A stretch of DNA of 10,689 nt from contig JASLCK010000095.1 in the NCBI GenBank assembly GCA_030151865.1, positions 1 to 10,689 of the forward strand, written 5' to 3'. The translations under genes and the position numbers were made by a program. Below the pieces are notes generated by a model, which searched no databases, had not been told where the DNA came from, and saw only the letters and a list, made by a program, of their open reading frames with translations. The DNA comes from Rhodospirillaceae bacterium (GTDB lineage: Bacteria > Pseudomonadota > Alphaproteobacteria > Rhodospirillales > Magnetospirillaceae). This document shows, piece by piece, positions 1-5,336 of the stretch (position 1 is its first letter; each line of letters opens with the position of its first letter).

Positions 1-128
1 CGGCCCAGTCGGACCAGTTCGGCGATCAGGCGGTGGGGCGAGCCCACCCCCATGAAGCCGCCGATCAGCAGGGATGCGCCGTCGGGAATGCTCTCGGCGG
101 CTTGGGTGACGGAAAGTGCTTTGCTCAT
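1..128 (-). CDS. atoD: CoA-transferase alpha subunit (AtoD/ScoA family), N-terminal part only
   Basis: The first 42 residues are visible; the gene continues past the left edge. The start is ATG at 126-128 (complement), with an AGGGG Shine-Dalgarno about 6 nt upstream. Residues 16-31 (D16-G17 ... LLI-GGF-MGV-G-S-P31) match the family I CoA-transferase alpha-subunit signature, DG-x2-hydrophobic(3)-GGF-x3-G-x-P. Family members are heterodimers that move CoA from succinyl-CoA or acetyl-CoA to a short-chain keto acid. Next to a 3-hydroxybutyrate dehydrogenase the expected substrate is acetoacetate, giving acetoacetyl-CoA for thiolysis; that substrate is inferred from context. The beta subunit would be expected just beyond the window. 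It lies 72 nt downstream of the dehydrogenase on the same strand, so it is probably in the same operon. Confidence 0.85.
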   Translation of the reverse strand, partial: MSKALSVTQAAESIPDGASLLIGGFMGVGSPHRLIAELVRLG

Positions 129-193
129 GAAAAGCCCCTTTGGGGGAAGAAAGGACGATGCTGACAGGGGAGGGCTGACGGGGCGGGAAAAGA

Positions 194-212
194 CTGGCCC
201 TTATCGGGCCAG
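194..212 (-). terminator. Stem-loop over the bdhA stop codon, terminator- or attenuator-like
   Basis: A perfect 7-bp inverted repeat, CTGGCCC / GGGCCAG, with a 5-nt loop. The TAA stop of the dehydrogenase lies at the loop. On the transcribed (minus) strand the stem is followed by TCTTTTCC, a short and interrupted U-tract. This is a weak intrinsic terminator or an attenuator that could lower expression of the CoA-transferase genes relative to the dehydrogenase. It could equally protect the upstream message from 3' exonucleases. Confidence 0.45.
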
Positions 213-983
213 CCAACCGCCATCCACCGGCATCGACGCGCCGGTGATGTTGGCGGCTCCGTCGCTGCACAGGAACACCGTCATCGCGCCCAACTGCTCG
301 ACGGTGGTGAAGCGGGCCGACGGCTGCTTTTCGATCAAAAGATCACGTTCGGCTTCGGCGACCGGAATGTTACCGGCGGCGGCGCGGGCATCCACCTGGG
401 CCTGGACCAGCGGGGTCAGAACCCAGCCGGGGCAGATGGCGTTGCAGGTGATCGGGCTTTCGGCGTTTTCCAGGGCGACCACCTTGGTCAGACCGATGAT
501 GCCGTGCTTGGCGGCCACATAGGCCGACTTGTTGACCGATCCCACCAAGCCATGCACCGAGGCGATATTGACCAACCGACCCCAGCCGCGCTTTTGCATG
601 CCGGGCAAGGCGGTGCGGATGGTGTGAAAGGCCGACGACAGATTGATGGCGATGACGGCATCCCAGCGGTCCACCGGGAAATCCTGCACCGGCGAGACAT
701 GCTGGATGCCCGCATTGTTGACCAGAATATCGACCGCGCCGAAACGCTGTTCGGCATCGCGGACCAGGGCTTCGCATTGATCGGCCTTGGACAGATCGGC
801 CCCGTTGTACAGAACCTCGACGCCGAATTCCTTGGCCAGACCGGCGCGCAGATCTTCGATGGCCTTGGCGTCGCCAAAGCCGTTCAGCATGAGCTTTGCC
901 CCCTGGGCGGCCAGGGCGCGGGCGATCCCCAGACCGATGCCGCTGGTGGAGCCGGTGACAATGGCGGTGCGACCTTTCAGCAT
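201..983 (-). CDS. bdhA: D-(R)-3-hydroxybutyrate dehydrogenase (short-chain dehydrogenase)
   Basis: The 260-residue protein has the usual length for this enzyme, which oxidises (R)-3-hydroxybutyrate to acetoacetate with NAD+ in the cytoplasm. The Rossmann motif T-G-S-T-S-G-I-G is at 10-17 and NNAG at 89-92. The catalytic tetrad is N114, S142, Y155, K159. Substrate-pocket residues known from Pseudomonas 3-hydroxybutyrate dehydrogenases are all present at the same numbers: Q94, H144, K152, W187, Q196 and W257. This separates it from generic SDR enzymes. The ATG at 981-983 is chosen because AAAGGA sits 7 nt upstream and the next residues begin the Rossmann fold at once; an in-frame start 15 codons earlier has no such support. 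It lies 101 nt after the permease gene and 72 nt before the CoA-transferase gene, consistent with an operon that imports, oxidises and CoA-activates ketone bodies. Confidence 0.95.
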   Translation of the reverse strand: MLKGRTAIVTGSTSGIGLGIARALAAQGAKLMLNGFGDAKAIEDLRAGLAKEFGVEVLYNGADLSKADQCEALVRDAEQRFGAVDILVNNAGIQHVSPVQDFPVDRWDAVIAINLSSAFHTIRTALPGMQKRGWGRLVNIASVHGLVGSVNKSAYVAAKHGIIGLTKVVALENAESPITCNAICPGWVLTPLVQAQVDARAAAGNIPVAEAERDLLIEKQPSARFTTVEQLGAMTVFLCSDGAANITGASMPVDGGWLAR

Positions 984-1043
984 GACGAATCCTTTGGGTT
1001 GTTGCGGCTTGCGCCGAAGAAGAAACAAGGCGGGACGAACGCG

Positions 1044-1072
1044 GTCCGGGAACGGCGAAGCCGCCCCCGGAC
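1044..1072 (-). promoter_or_regulatory. Intercistronic stem-loop between permease and dehydrogenase genes
   Basis: A symmetrical hairpin: outer 7-bp arms GTCCGGG / CCCGGAC, a 2x2 internal loop (AA opposite CC), then a 4-bp inner stem CGGC / GCCG closed by GAA (read on the plus strand). It begins 12 nt past the permease stop codon. No T-tract follows on the transcribed strand, so it is not a classical terminator. Likely roles are stabilising the upstream message or setting the ratio of permease to dehydrogenase; both are inference. Confidence 0.5.
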
Positions 1073-1084
1073 GACGCCGTTGGC

Positions 1085-2479
1085 TCAGACCAGACCGGTC
1101 AGGTAGTAAAGGCCGATCACCACGAAGACCGCCGAGGTCTTGATGCAGGTGATGGCGAAGATGTCCTTATAGGACTGGATGTGGGTCAGGCCGGTGACGG
1201 CCAGCAGGGTGATGACCGCGCCGTTATGGGGCAGGGTGTCCATGCCGCCCGACGCCATGGCGGCGACGCGGTGCAGCACTTCCAGGGGAATGCCCGCGGC
1301 GTTGGCGGCGGCGGTGAACTGATCGGCCATGGCCGCCAGCGCGATGCTCATCCCGCCCGAGGCCGAGCCGGTGACGCCGGCCAGGGTGGTGACGGTGATG
1401 GCTTCGTTGACCAGCGGGTTGGGGATCGACTTCAGGGCGTCCTTGATCACCAGGAAGCCGGGCAGGGCGGCGATGACCGCCCCGAAACCATATTCCGACG
1501 CGGTGTTGAGCGAGGCCAGCAACGATCCAGCGACGGCGGCCTTGCTGCCTTCGGCGAACTTGGCGCGGATCGGCTTCCAGGCAAAGGCGATGACCGTCAG
1601 GATACCCAGCAACAGGGCCGATTCCACCGACCAGATGGCCAGCAGCTTCGAGACTTGCTGCACAACCGGCTTGGCGCCCGGCGACAGGGCGATTTCACTG
1701 GTGGCGCCCCAGATGCCCGGACCGACCCACTGGGTGAAGGCCAGATTGGACAGGCCGACGATGAACAGCGGCAGAATGGCGATGATCGGATGCACCGAGG
1801 TGCCATGGTCGAACACCTCAGGTTCGTTGATATGGCCAGTGCCGTAACCTTCGCCAGCGGCAGCGGCTGAACGGCGCCGTGCGTTCAGATAAAGAATGCC
1901 GACCGCCAGAATGAACAGACCGCCCAGGGTGCCCAGGGTCGGAGCCGCCATGCCGGTGGTCTTGAAGAAGGTCGAGGGAATGATGTTCTGGATCTGCGGC
2001 GTGCCGGGCAGACTGTCCATGGTGAAGGTAAAGGCCCCCAGCGCAATGGTCGCCGGGATCAGGCGCTTGGGAATGTCGCCCTGGCGGAACATTTCGGCGG
2101 CAAAGGGATAGACCGCGAACACCACCACGAACAGCGACACGCCGCCATAGGTCAGCAGCGCACCGACCAGGACGATGGACAGCATGGCCCGTTCGCTGCC
2201 CACCAGACGGATCACCGCCGAGACGATGGAGCGGGCGAAGCCGGAAATTTCGATGACCTTGCCGAACAAGGCCCCCAACATGAAGACCGGGAAATAGAGC
2301 TTGATGAAGCCGACCATGCTCTCCATGAACAGGCCGCTATAGATCGGCAGAACGGCTTGCGGGTCGGTCAGCAGGACCGCCGCCAACGCCGCCACCGGCG
2401 CAAACAGAATGACGCTGTAGCCGCGATAGGCCACAAACATCAGAAAAATTAATGCCCCGATGCATACCAGGAAACTCAT
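1085..2479 (-). CDS. GntP-family permease, probable 3-hydroxybutyrate (ketone body) transporter
   Basis: A 464-residue, strongly hydrophobic protein with roughly a dozen membrane-spanning stretches (for example 1-17, 22-38, 97-125, 180-199, 229-248, 282-300, 361-385, 443-463). It has the conserved loops of the gluconate:H+ symporter (GntP) family: TYGGVSLFVVVFAVYPFA near 110-127, DSLPGTPQIQNIIP near 155-168, GSASGGMSIAL near 371-381, and SGGMDTLPHNGAVITLL near 410-426. GntP proteins import small organic acids in symport with protons. Being the first gene of a dehydrogenase/CoA-transferase operon points to 3-hydroxybutyrate or a similar short hydroxy acid as substrate; this is inferred. The ATG at 2477-2479 has a GGAGG Shine-Dalgarno 8 nt upstream. 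A sigma-54 promoter lies about 110 bp upstream, so expression should depend on the divergent activator. Confidence 0.9.
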   Translation of the reverse strand: MSFLVCIGALIFLMFVAYRGYSVILFAPVAALAAVLLTDPQAVLPIYSGLFMESMVGFIKLYFPVFMLGALFGKVIEISGFARSIVSAVIRLVGSERAMLSIVLVGALLTYGGVSLFVVVFAVYPFAAEMFRQGDIPKRLIPATIALGAFTFTMDSLPGTPQIQNIIPSTFFKTTGMAAPTLGTLGGLFILAVGILYLNARRRSAAAAGEGYGTGHINEPEVFDHGTSVHPIIAILPLFIVGLSNLAFTQWVGPGIWGATSEIALSPGAKPVVQQVSKLLAIWSVESALLLGILTVIAFAWKPIRAKFAEGSKAAVAGSLLASLNTASEYGFGAVIAALPGFLVIKDALKSIPNPLVNEAITVTTLAGVTGSASGGMSIALAAMADQFTAAANAAGIPLEVLHRVAAMASGGMDTLPHNGAVITLLAVTGLTHIQSYKDIFAITCIKTSAVFVVIGLYYLTGLV

Positions 2480-2587
2480 TTGGCTTTCCTCCGCTATCTC
2501 GCGGCCCCATCCACGAAGCCGGTCTTGGACTTTTGTTCGGGCGTGGCGTTTTCTAAAAAACGACCGCTCGTTATTTGGGCGTTGTAT

Positions 2588-2603
2588 GGCAAAGGCCGTG
2601 CCA
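2588..2603 (-). promoter_or_regulatory. Sigma-54 (RpoN) -24/-12 promoter of the 3-hydroxybutyrate operon
   Basis: On the minus strand the sequence reads TGGCACG-GCCT-TTGCC. It matches the sigma-54 consensus TGGCACG-N4-TTGC at every fixed position, with the GG and GC elements at the correct spacing. The predicted start is near 2577, giving a leader of about 98 nt before the permease ATG. The leader contains a small A/T-rich hairpin at 2547-2562 (CGTTTT / AAAACG). The presence of a sigma-54 activator gene immediately upstream in the opposite direction supports the call. Confidence 0.88.
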
Positions 2604-2668
2604 ACTGGCCCAAGGGCGCGGATTCGTTGGAATTTGTCCGTTTGGTCAGAAAGCGATGCAGCCTAATT

Positions 2669-2686
2669 TGTCTGGAATAGCAGACA
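2669..2686. promoter_or_regulatory. Activator-binding site 1 (enhancer-like inverted repeat)
   Basis: Perfect inverted repeat TGTCTG-GAATAG-CAGACA. Its centre is about 100 bp upstream of the predicted sigma-54 start, the usual distance for an upstream activating sequence. It has the same arms and the same 6-bp spacer as the second site at 2751-2768. Binding by the adjacent activator is inferred. Confidence 0.65.
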
Positions 2687-2733
2687 GGTAGTGCCTGCTT
2701 TTTTGGACAAAAGCGGCAGTTTTCCTGGGGTTT

Positions 2734-2762
2734 TTGATGAAGATTGCGGGCGTCTGAAAAAT
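2734..2762 (+). promoter_or_regulatory. Possible sigma-70 promoter of the activator gene
   Basis: TTGATG (2734-2739) and AAAAAT (2757-2762) are separated by 17 bp; each matches 4 of 6 consensus positions. The -10 would coincide with the spacer of binding site 2, so the activator could repress its own gene. A start near 2769 would leave a leader of about 110 nt. The match is weak, and no better candidate was seen between 2604 and 2878. Confidence 0.25.
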
Positions 2763-2768
2763 CAGACA
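2751..2768. promoter_or_regulatory. Activator-binding site 2 (enhancer-like inverted repeat)
   Basis: Inverted repeat CGTCTG-AAAAAT-CAGACA, perfect over GTCTG-N6-CAGAC. Its centre is 82 bp from that of site 1, close to eight helical turns, so both would face the same side of the DNA. It lies about 182 bp upstream of the predicted operon start and about 110 bp upstream of the activator's own start codon. Confidence 0.65.
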
Positions 2769-2878
2769 TCCTGACCAGCGTTCGCCAATAAGAGGTCTTC
2801 CCCTCTGGGCCGCGCCGTCAGGCGAGCGGGTTTGCAGGGGGGCGGGAAAGACCCCGTGCGCAGCAGCAGGGAAACGCC

Positions 2879-4294
2879 ATGCCCAAGGTCATGACCCAAG
2901 ATGATATCCGTCGCCGCACCGTTGCCGCGCTGTTCGACGATCTGGCTTCGTGCTGCGAAGGTTTGGTGGCGGTGGACAGCGACGCCCGTATCGTCTGGCT
3001 TGATGAAAAATACAAATCTTTGCTGGGGGTGACCGGCGACGTCACCGGCCGGGTGGTGGAAGACATCATCCCCCATAGCGAACTGCGCCAAGTGGTCCAG
3101 ACCGGCAAACCGATGATGCTGGACTTGATGGAATTTTCCGGCGGACGGTCCTTTGTGGTGATCCGCCTGCCGTTGCGGGACGACGAAGGCGAGGTCCAGG
3201 GGGCCATCGGCTTCGTGCTGTACGACAAGCCGGAATATCTGAAGCCACTGTTCGGTAAATTCTCGAAAATGCAGGAGGATTTGCAGCGCGCCCGCAAGGA
3301 ATTGGCGGGCGAGCGGCAGGCCAAATACACTTTTTCCCAATTCCTGGGCATCAGCGAACCGGTGCGTGAGGTCAAGCGTCTGGCCCGGCGCGCCGCCCAG
3401 ATGGACAGCACCGTCTTACTGCTGGGGGAAACCGGCACCGGCAAGGAATTGTTGGCCCATGCCATCCATGCCGCCAGCCGCCGCGCCAACCGGCCCATGG
3501 TCAGCGTCAATGTCGCCGCCATTCCCGACACCTTGTTGGAAGCGGAATTCTTTGGCGCGGCCCCCGGGGCTTATACCGGGGCCGACCGCAAGGGCCGTGA
3601 AGGCAAGTTCCAACTGGCCGATGGCGGGACGCTGTTCCTGGACGAAATTGGCGATATGCCGTTGTCCATGCAGACCAAGCTGTTGCGCGCCTTGCAGGAA
3701 AAAGAGATCGAACCGTTGGGCAGCAACCGGGTGGTGCGGGTCAATGTCCGCATCATCGCCGCCACCAGCCGCGATCTGGCGGCATTGGTGCGGGCCGGAT
3801 CGTTCCGCGCCGATCTTTATTACCGCATCAATGTGGTGCCCATCACCCTGCCGCCCCTGCGCCGCCGGACCGAGGACATCGAGGTGCTGGCGGAAAGCAT
3901 CCTGGACCGCCTGCGCCTGCAAGGCGGCGACTTCCCGCGGGAGCTCGATCCCAGCGCCATCGAGCTTTTGCGCAATTACGACTGGCCCGGCAATGTGCGT
4001 GAACTGCACAACATCCTGGAACGGGTCTGCACCCTGACCGAAGCGCCGATCCTGAAGGCTGAACATTTCGCGGCGATCCTGCCGGAACTGATCGCCGCCC
4101 TGGCTGGACCCGATGAAACTCCGCAATCCCTGGCCAGCGCGGTGGCCCAGGCGGAACGCGCCGCCATCGCCTCGGCGCTGGGGCATTGCGGCGGCAACAA
4201 ATCGGCGGCGGCGAAGTTATTGGGGATTTCGCGGGCCTCGCTTTACGAACGGATGGCCGCCCTGGGGCTGGCGACAAGCGCCGAGCCGGGGTGA
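2879..4294 (+). CDS. PAS / AAA+ / Fis-type sigma-54-dependent activator (HbcR-like)
   Basis: A 471-residue bacterial enhancer-binding protein. Residues about 16-118 form a PAS-like sensor domain, followed by a charged, probably coiled linker (127-147). The AAA+ core has Walker A GETGTGKE (183-190), the sigma-54 contact loop GAYTGA (230-235; F to Y relative to the common GAFTGA), Walker B TLFLDE (251-256), sensor I IIAATSRD (S297 where N is usual), putative arginine fingers at R310 and R316, and sensor II WPGNVRE (369-375). A Fis-type helix-turn-helix lies at 421-464. There is no receiver domain, so the signal is likely a ligand or intracellular state read by the PAS domain, not phosphorylation. 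The ATG at 2879 has an AGGGA Shine-Dalgarno. Divergent position and the sigma-54 promoter with paired dyads identify its target as the 3-hydroxybutyrate operon. As I recall, P. aeruginosa HbcR (PA2005) has the same role; orthology is inferred. Confidence 0.9.
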   Translation: MPKVMTQDDIRRRTVAALFDDLASCCEGLVAVDSDARIVWLDEKYKSLLGVTGDVTGRVVEDIIPHSELRQVVQTGKPMMLDLMEFSGGRSFVVIRLPLRDDEGEVQGAIGFVLYDKPEYLKPLFGKFSKMQEDLQRARKELAGERQAKYTFSQFLGISEPVREVKRLARRAAQMDSTVLLLGETGTGKELLAHAIHAASRRANRPMVSVNVAAIPDTLLEAEFFGAAPGAYTGADRKGREGKFQLADGGTLFLDEIGDMPLSMQTKLLRALQEKEIEPLGSNRVVRVNVRIIAATSRDLAALVRAGSFRADLYYRINVVPITLPPLRRRTEDIEVLAESILDRLRLQGGDFPRELDPSAIELLRNYDWPGNVRELHNILERVCTLTEAPILKAEHFAAILPELIAALAGPDETPQSLASAVAQAERAAIASALGHCGGNKSAAAKLLGISRASLYERMAALGLATSAEPG

Positions 4295-4351
4295 GGGAAA
4301 GCTGTTAACCCTTTGCTGAAAATGGATAAAATAACTTCTCCTGCCGGGGAT

Positions 4352-4383
4352 GCGGTTGGCCTTTCATGGCAGCAACGGCTTTT
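4352..4383 (+). terminator. Probable intrinsic terminator of the activator gene
   Basis: GCGGTTG-GCC pairs with GGC-(AG bulge)-CAACGGC across a TTTCAT loop, giving about ten pairs with one mismatch and one 2-nt bulge, followed by TTTTAAC. It lies 57 nt beyond the activator stop codon and just before the rpsT promoter. The imperfect stem and short T-run make it a moderate candidate. Confidence 0.45.
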
Positions 4384-4407
4384 AACGCATTGATGTGATT
4401 CTCTTGC

Positions 4408-4437
4408 TTGACGGCAGGGGGGCTTGGGCACTATAAC
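4408..4437 (+). promoter_or_regulatory. Housekeeping promoter of rpsT
   Basis: TTGACG at 4408-4413 and TATAAC at 4432-4437 with an 18-bp spacer; the upstream CTTGAC context is typical of alphaproteobacterial housekeeping promoters. The start would be near 4444, giving a leader of about 41 nt. That leader contains a 5-bp hairpin, GATTG / CAATC (4448-4462), before the AGGG Shine-Dalgarno. Confidence 0.75.
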
Positions 4438-4484
4438 CGCGCCTTCCGATTGCGTCCCAATCCAGAAATCAGGGTTTTCAGCTC

Positions 4485-4751
4485 ATGGCTCACCATCAGT
4501 CTGCTAAGAAGCGTATCCGTCAGACCGAGCGTCGCACCGAAGTCAATGGTGCTCGCGTCAGCCGCATCCGCACCTTCATGAAGAAGGTCGAAACCGCCAT
4601 CGCCGGCGGCAACCAGGCTGAAGCCGCCGCCGCTCTGCGCGTCGCTGAGCCGGAACTGATGCGCGCCGCCCAGTCGGGTGTGCTGCACAAGAACACCGCC
4701 TCGCGCAAGATTTCGCGCCTGGTGGCCCGTATCAAGTCGCTGGGTCAGTAA
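4485..4751 (+). CDS. rpsT: 30S ribosomal protein S20
   Basis: An 88-residue, Lys/Arg/Ala-rich helical protein of the usual S20 length. The N-terminus MAHHQSAKKRIRQTERR is the family hallmark (AN-x-SAKKR-x-RQ type), and the C-terminal half has the conserved HKNTASRKISRL segment. S20 binds 16S rRNA early in 30S assembly. The start is ATG with AGGG about 10 nt upstream, a loose Shine-Dalgarno. It has its own promoter and its own terminator, so it is a single-gene transcription unit. rpsT directly upstream of dnaA also occurs in Caulobacter. Confidence 0.97.
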   Translation: MAHHQSAKKRIRQTERRTEVNGARVSRIRTFMKKVETAIAGGNQAEAAAALRVAEPELMRAAQSGVLHKNTASRKISRLVARIKSLGQ

Positions 4752-4784
4752 GCAGCCGCAAGGCGCTTCGCGATCGGTGCAGCA

Positions 4785-4821
4785 GCCGCACCCGCGAACA
4801 TTGTCGCGGGGGCGGCTTTTT
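4785..4821 (+). terminator. Strong intrinsic terminator of rpsT
   Basis: A 13-position stem, GCCGC-A-CCCGCGA against TCGCGGG-G-GCGGC, with a single A/G mismatch and a 6-nt loop ACATTG, followed directly by TTTTT. It lies 33 nt after the rpsT stop codon and should separate rpsT transcription from dnaA. Confidence 0.9.
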
Positions 4822-4858
4822 GCTGCCCGAACGGCTTCTTCTAGCAAGCCGTATCCCC

Positions 4859-4867
4859 TGTGGAAAA
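4859..4867 (-). promoter_or_regulatory. Isolated DnaA-box-like nonamer
   Basis: TGTGGAAAA is the complement of TTTTCCACA, which differs at one position from TTATCCACA. It may bind DnaA for autoregulation, but it is solitary and lies about 470 bp from the dnaA start. Confidence 0.3.
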
Positions 4868-5039
4868 AATTTGTCCGTTCTGCTTTCGGTCACGTTGCGC
4901 GCCGGACAAAGCATCGCTAGAGTCACTCCTCGCTTCTTCGGCTGAGGGGGCGTTTCCAAATAAAAATATAATCTCTTGGGTGAAATCGGCCGGACCTGAA
5001 ACAGTTCAGGCCGAACGCTATTTATTTGCCAATTGCCAA

Positions 5040-5055
5040 TTTGGTTTTAACCAAA
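5040..5055. repeat. Perfect palindrome in the AT-rich island
   Basis: TTTGGTT-TT-AACCAAA, 7-bp arms with a 2-bp centre, directly after a tandem GCCAATT repeat. It could be an operator upstream of the putative dnaA promoter. As an RNA hairpin the loop would be too tight, so a protein-binding DNA site is more plausible. No factor can be named. Confidence 0.4.
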
Positions 5056-5084
5056 GAGGCGAAGAGGTTAAGACTTATTTGGCT

Positions 5085-5113
5085 TTGTATTGTTTATCGA
5101 TCGTTCATAAAAT
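5085..5113 (+). promoter_or_regulatory. dnaA: Candidate dnaA promoter
   Basis: TTGTAT (5085-5090) and TAAAAT (5108-5113) have a 17-bp spacer; the -10 differs from TATAAT at one position while the -35 matches at only three. A start near 5120 would give a leader of about 217 nt before the GTG. TTGACG at 5182-5187 is a better -35 but lacks a -10 at the right distance. Confidence 0.35.
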
Positions 5114-5150
5114 GATCTTTAGTTTGGGTGGGGTTGGTTTGTGACTGTCG

Positions 5151-5220
5151 CGAATTTCGGGCGGCAATCCGGCCGAAAACCTTGACGTCGCTTTCGCTGC
5201 GGCAAGGTTGGTGAAATTCG
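5151..5220 (+). promoter_or_regulatory. Candidate structured dnaA leader (three-way junction)
   Basis: Nested complementary segments: P1 CGAATTTC (5151-5158) with GAAATTCG (5213-5220); P2 GGCGG-CAAT-CC-(G)-GCC at 5160-5174; P3 AACCTTG (5178-5184) with CAAGGTT (5203-5209), extended inward by CG/CG and GC/GC pairs around a TTTC loop. Together they account for nearly all of the 70 nt. It ends 116 nt before the dnaA start codon. A role in translational or attenuation control of dnaA is inferred; no known RNA family is recognised. Confidence 0.45.
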
Positions 5221-5336
5221 GGATGGGGGAAGCTGGAAACGAACGGCCTTTAGAACCCGCAATGCCGGTACCCTGCGTGGGTCTGGTGTGCGAATGGGCT
5301 TTCGTCTCGTGGCTTTGAACGTTTGGGGTTGTTTAA

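Larger units (their letters stand above)
4822..5336. other. Long rpsT-dnaA intergenic region with AT-rich island
   Basis: No convincing gene lies here. Bases 4951-5120 hold 63 G/C of 170 (37%), far below the GC-rich surroundings. The region contains a perfect TATAAT (4967-4972) without a good -35, a hairpin at 4991-5013 (CGG-CCTGAA / TTCAGG-CCG with one bulged A), a tandem GCCAATT (5025-5041 area), a 16-bp palindrome, an 8-bp inverted repeat TTTGTCCG / CGGACAAA (4870-4877 and 4903-4910), and a structured element at 5151-5220. It most likely carries dnaA control signals. Only one near-consensus DnaA box is visible, so a chromosomal origin is not supported. Confidence 0.7.

Noticed and set aside
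504..1106. Long open frames antisense to bdhA and on the opposite strands of dnaA, recF and gyrB (up to 540 codons)
   Set aside because: They are mirror frames of well-identified genes in GC-rich DNA, are His/Gln/Arg-rich with no domain, and lack start signals.
2681..2706. Terminator-like stem with T-run (CAGG-TAGTG-CCTG then CTTTTTT) on the plus strand
   Set aside because: No gene or promoter precedes it on that strand and the stem is only 4 bp; it overlaps activator site 1.
2631..4881. A 12-base match (AATTTGTCCGTT) shared by the intergenic regions at 2631 and 4868
   Set aside because: A few 12-base matches are expected by chance in a window this size, and the contexts are unrelated.
4397..4924. 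GANTC (CcrM-type) sites at 4397-4401 near the rpsT -35 and at 4920-4924 upstream of dnaA
   Set aside because: GANTC is expected every few hundred bases at this composition; two sites do not indicate methylation control.
4860..5144. A 94-codon open frame with a GTG start and a CPFC motif in the rpsT-dnaA gap
   Set aside because: No Shine-Dalgarno, no recognisable domain, and it runs through the AT-rich island, hairpins and putative dnaA promoter. A chance open frame is the simpler reading.
4822..5336. Chromosomal origin oriC between rpsT and dnaA
   Set aside because: Only one DnaA-box-like nonamer (8 of 9) and one poor match (TTATCGATC at 5094) are visible. Many alphaproteobacteria have oriC elsewhere, near hemE.
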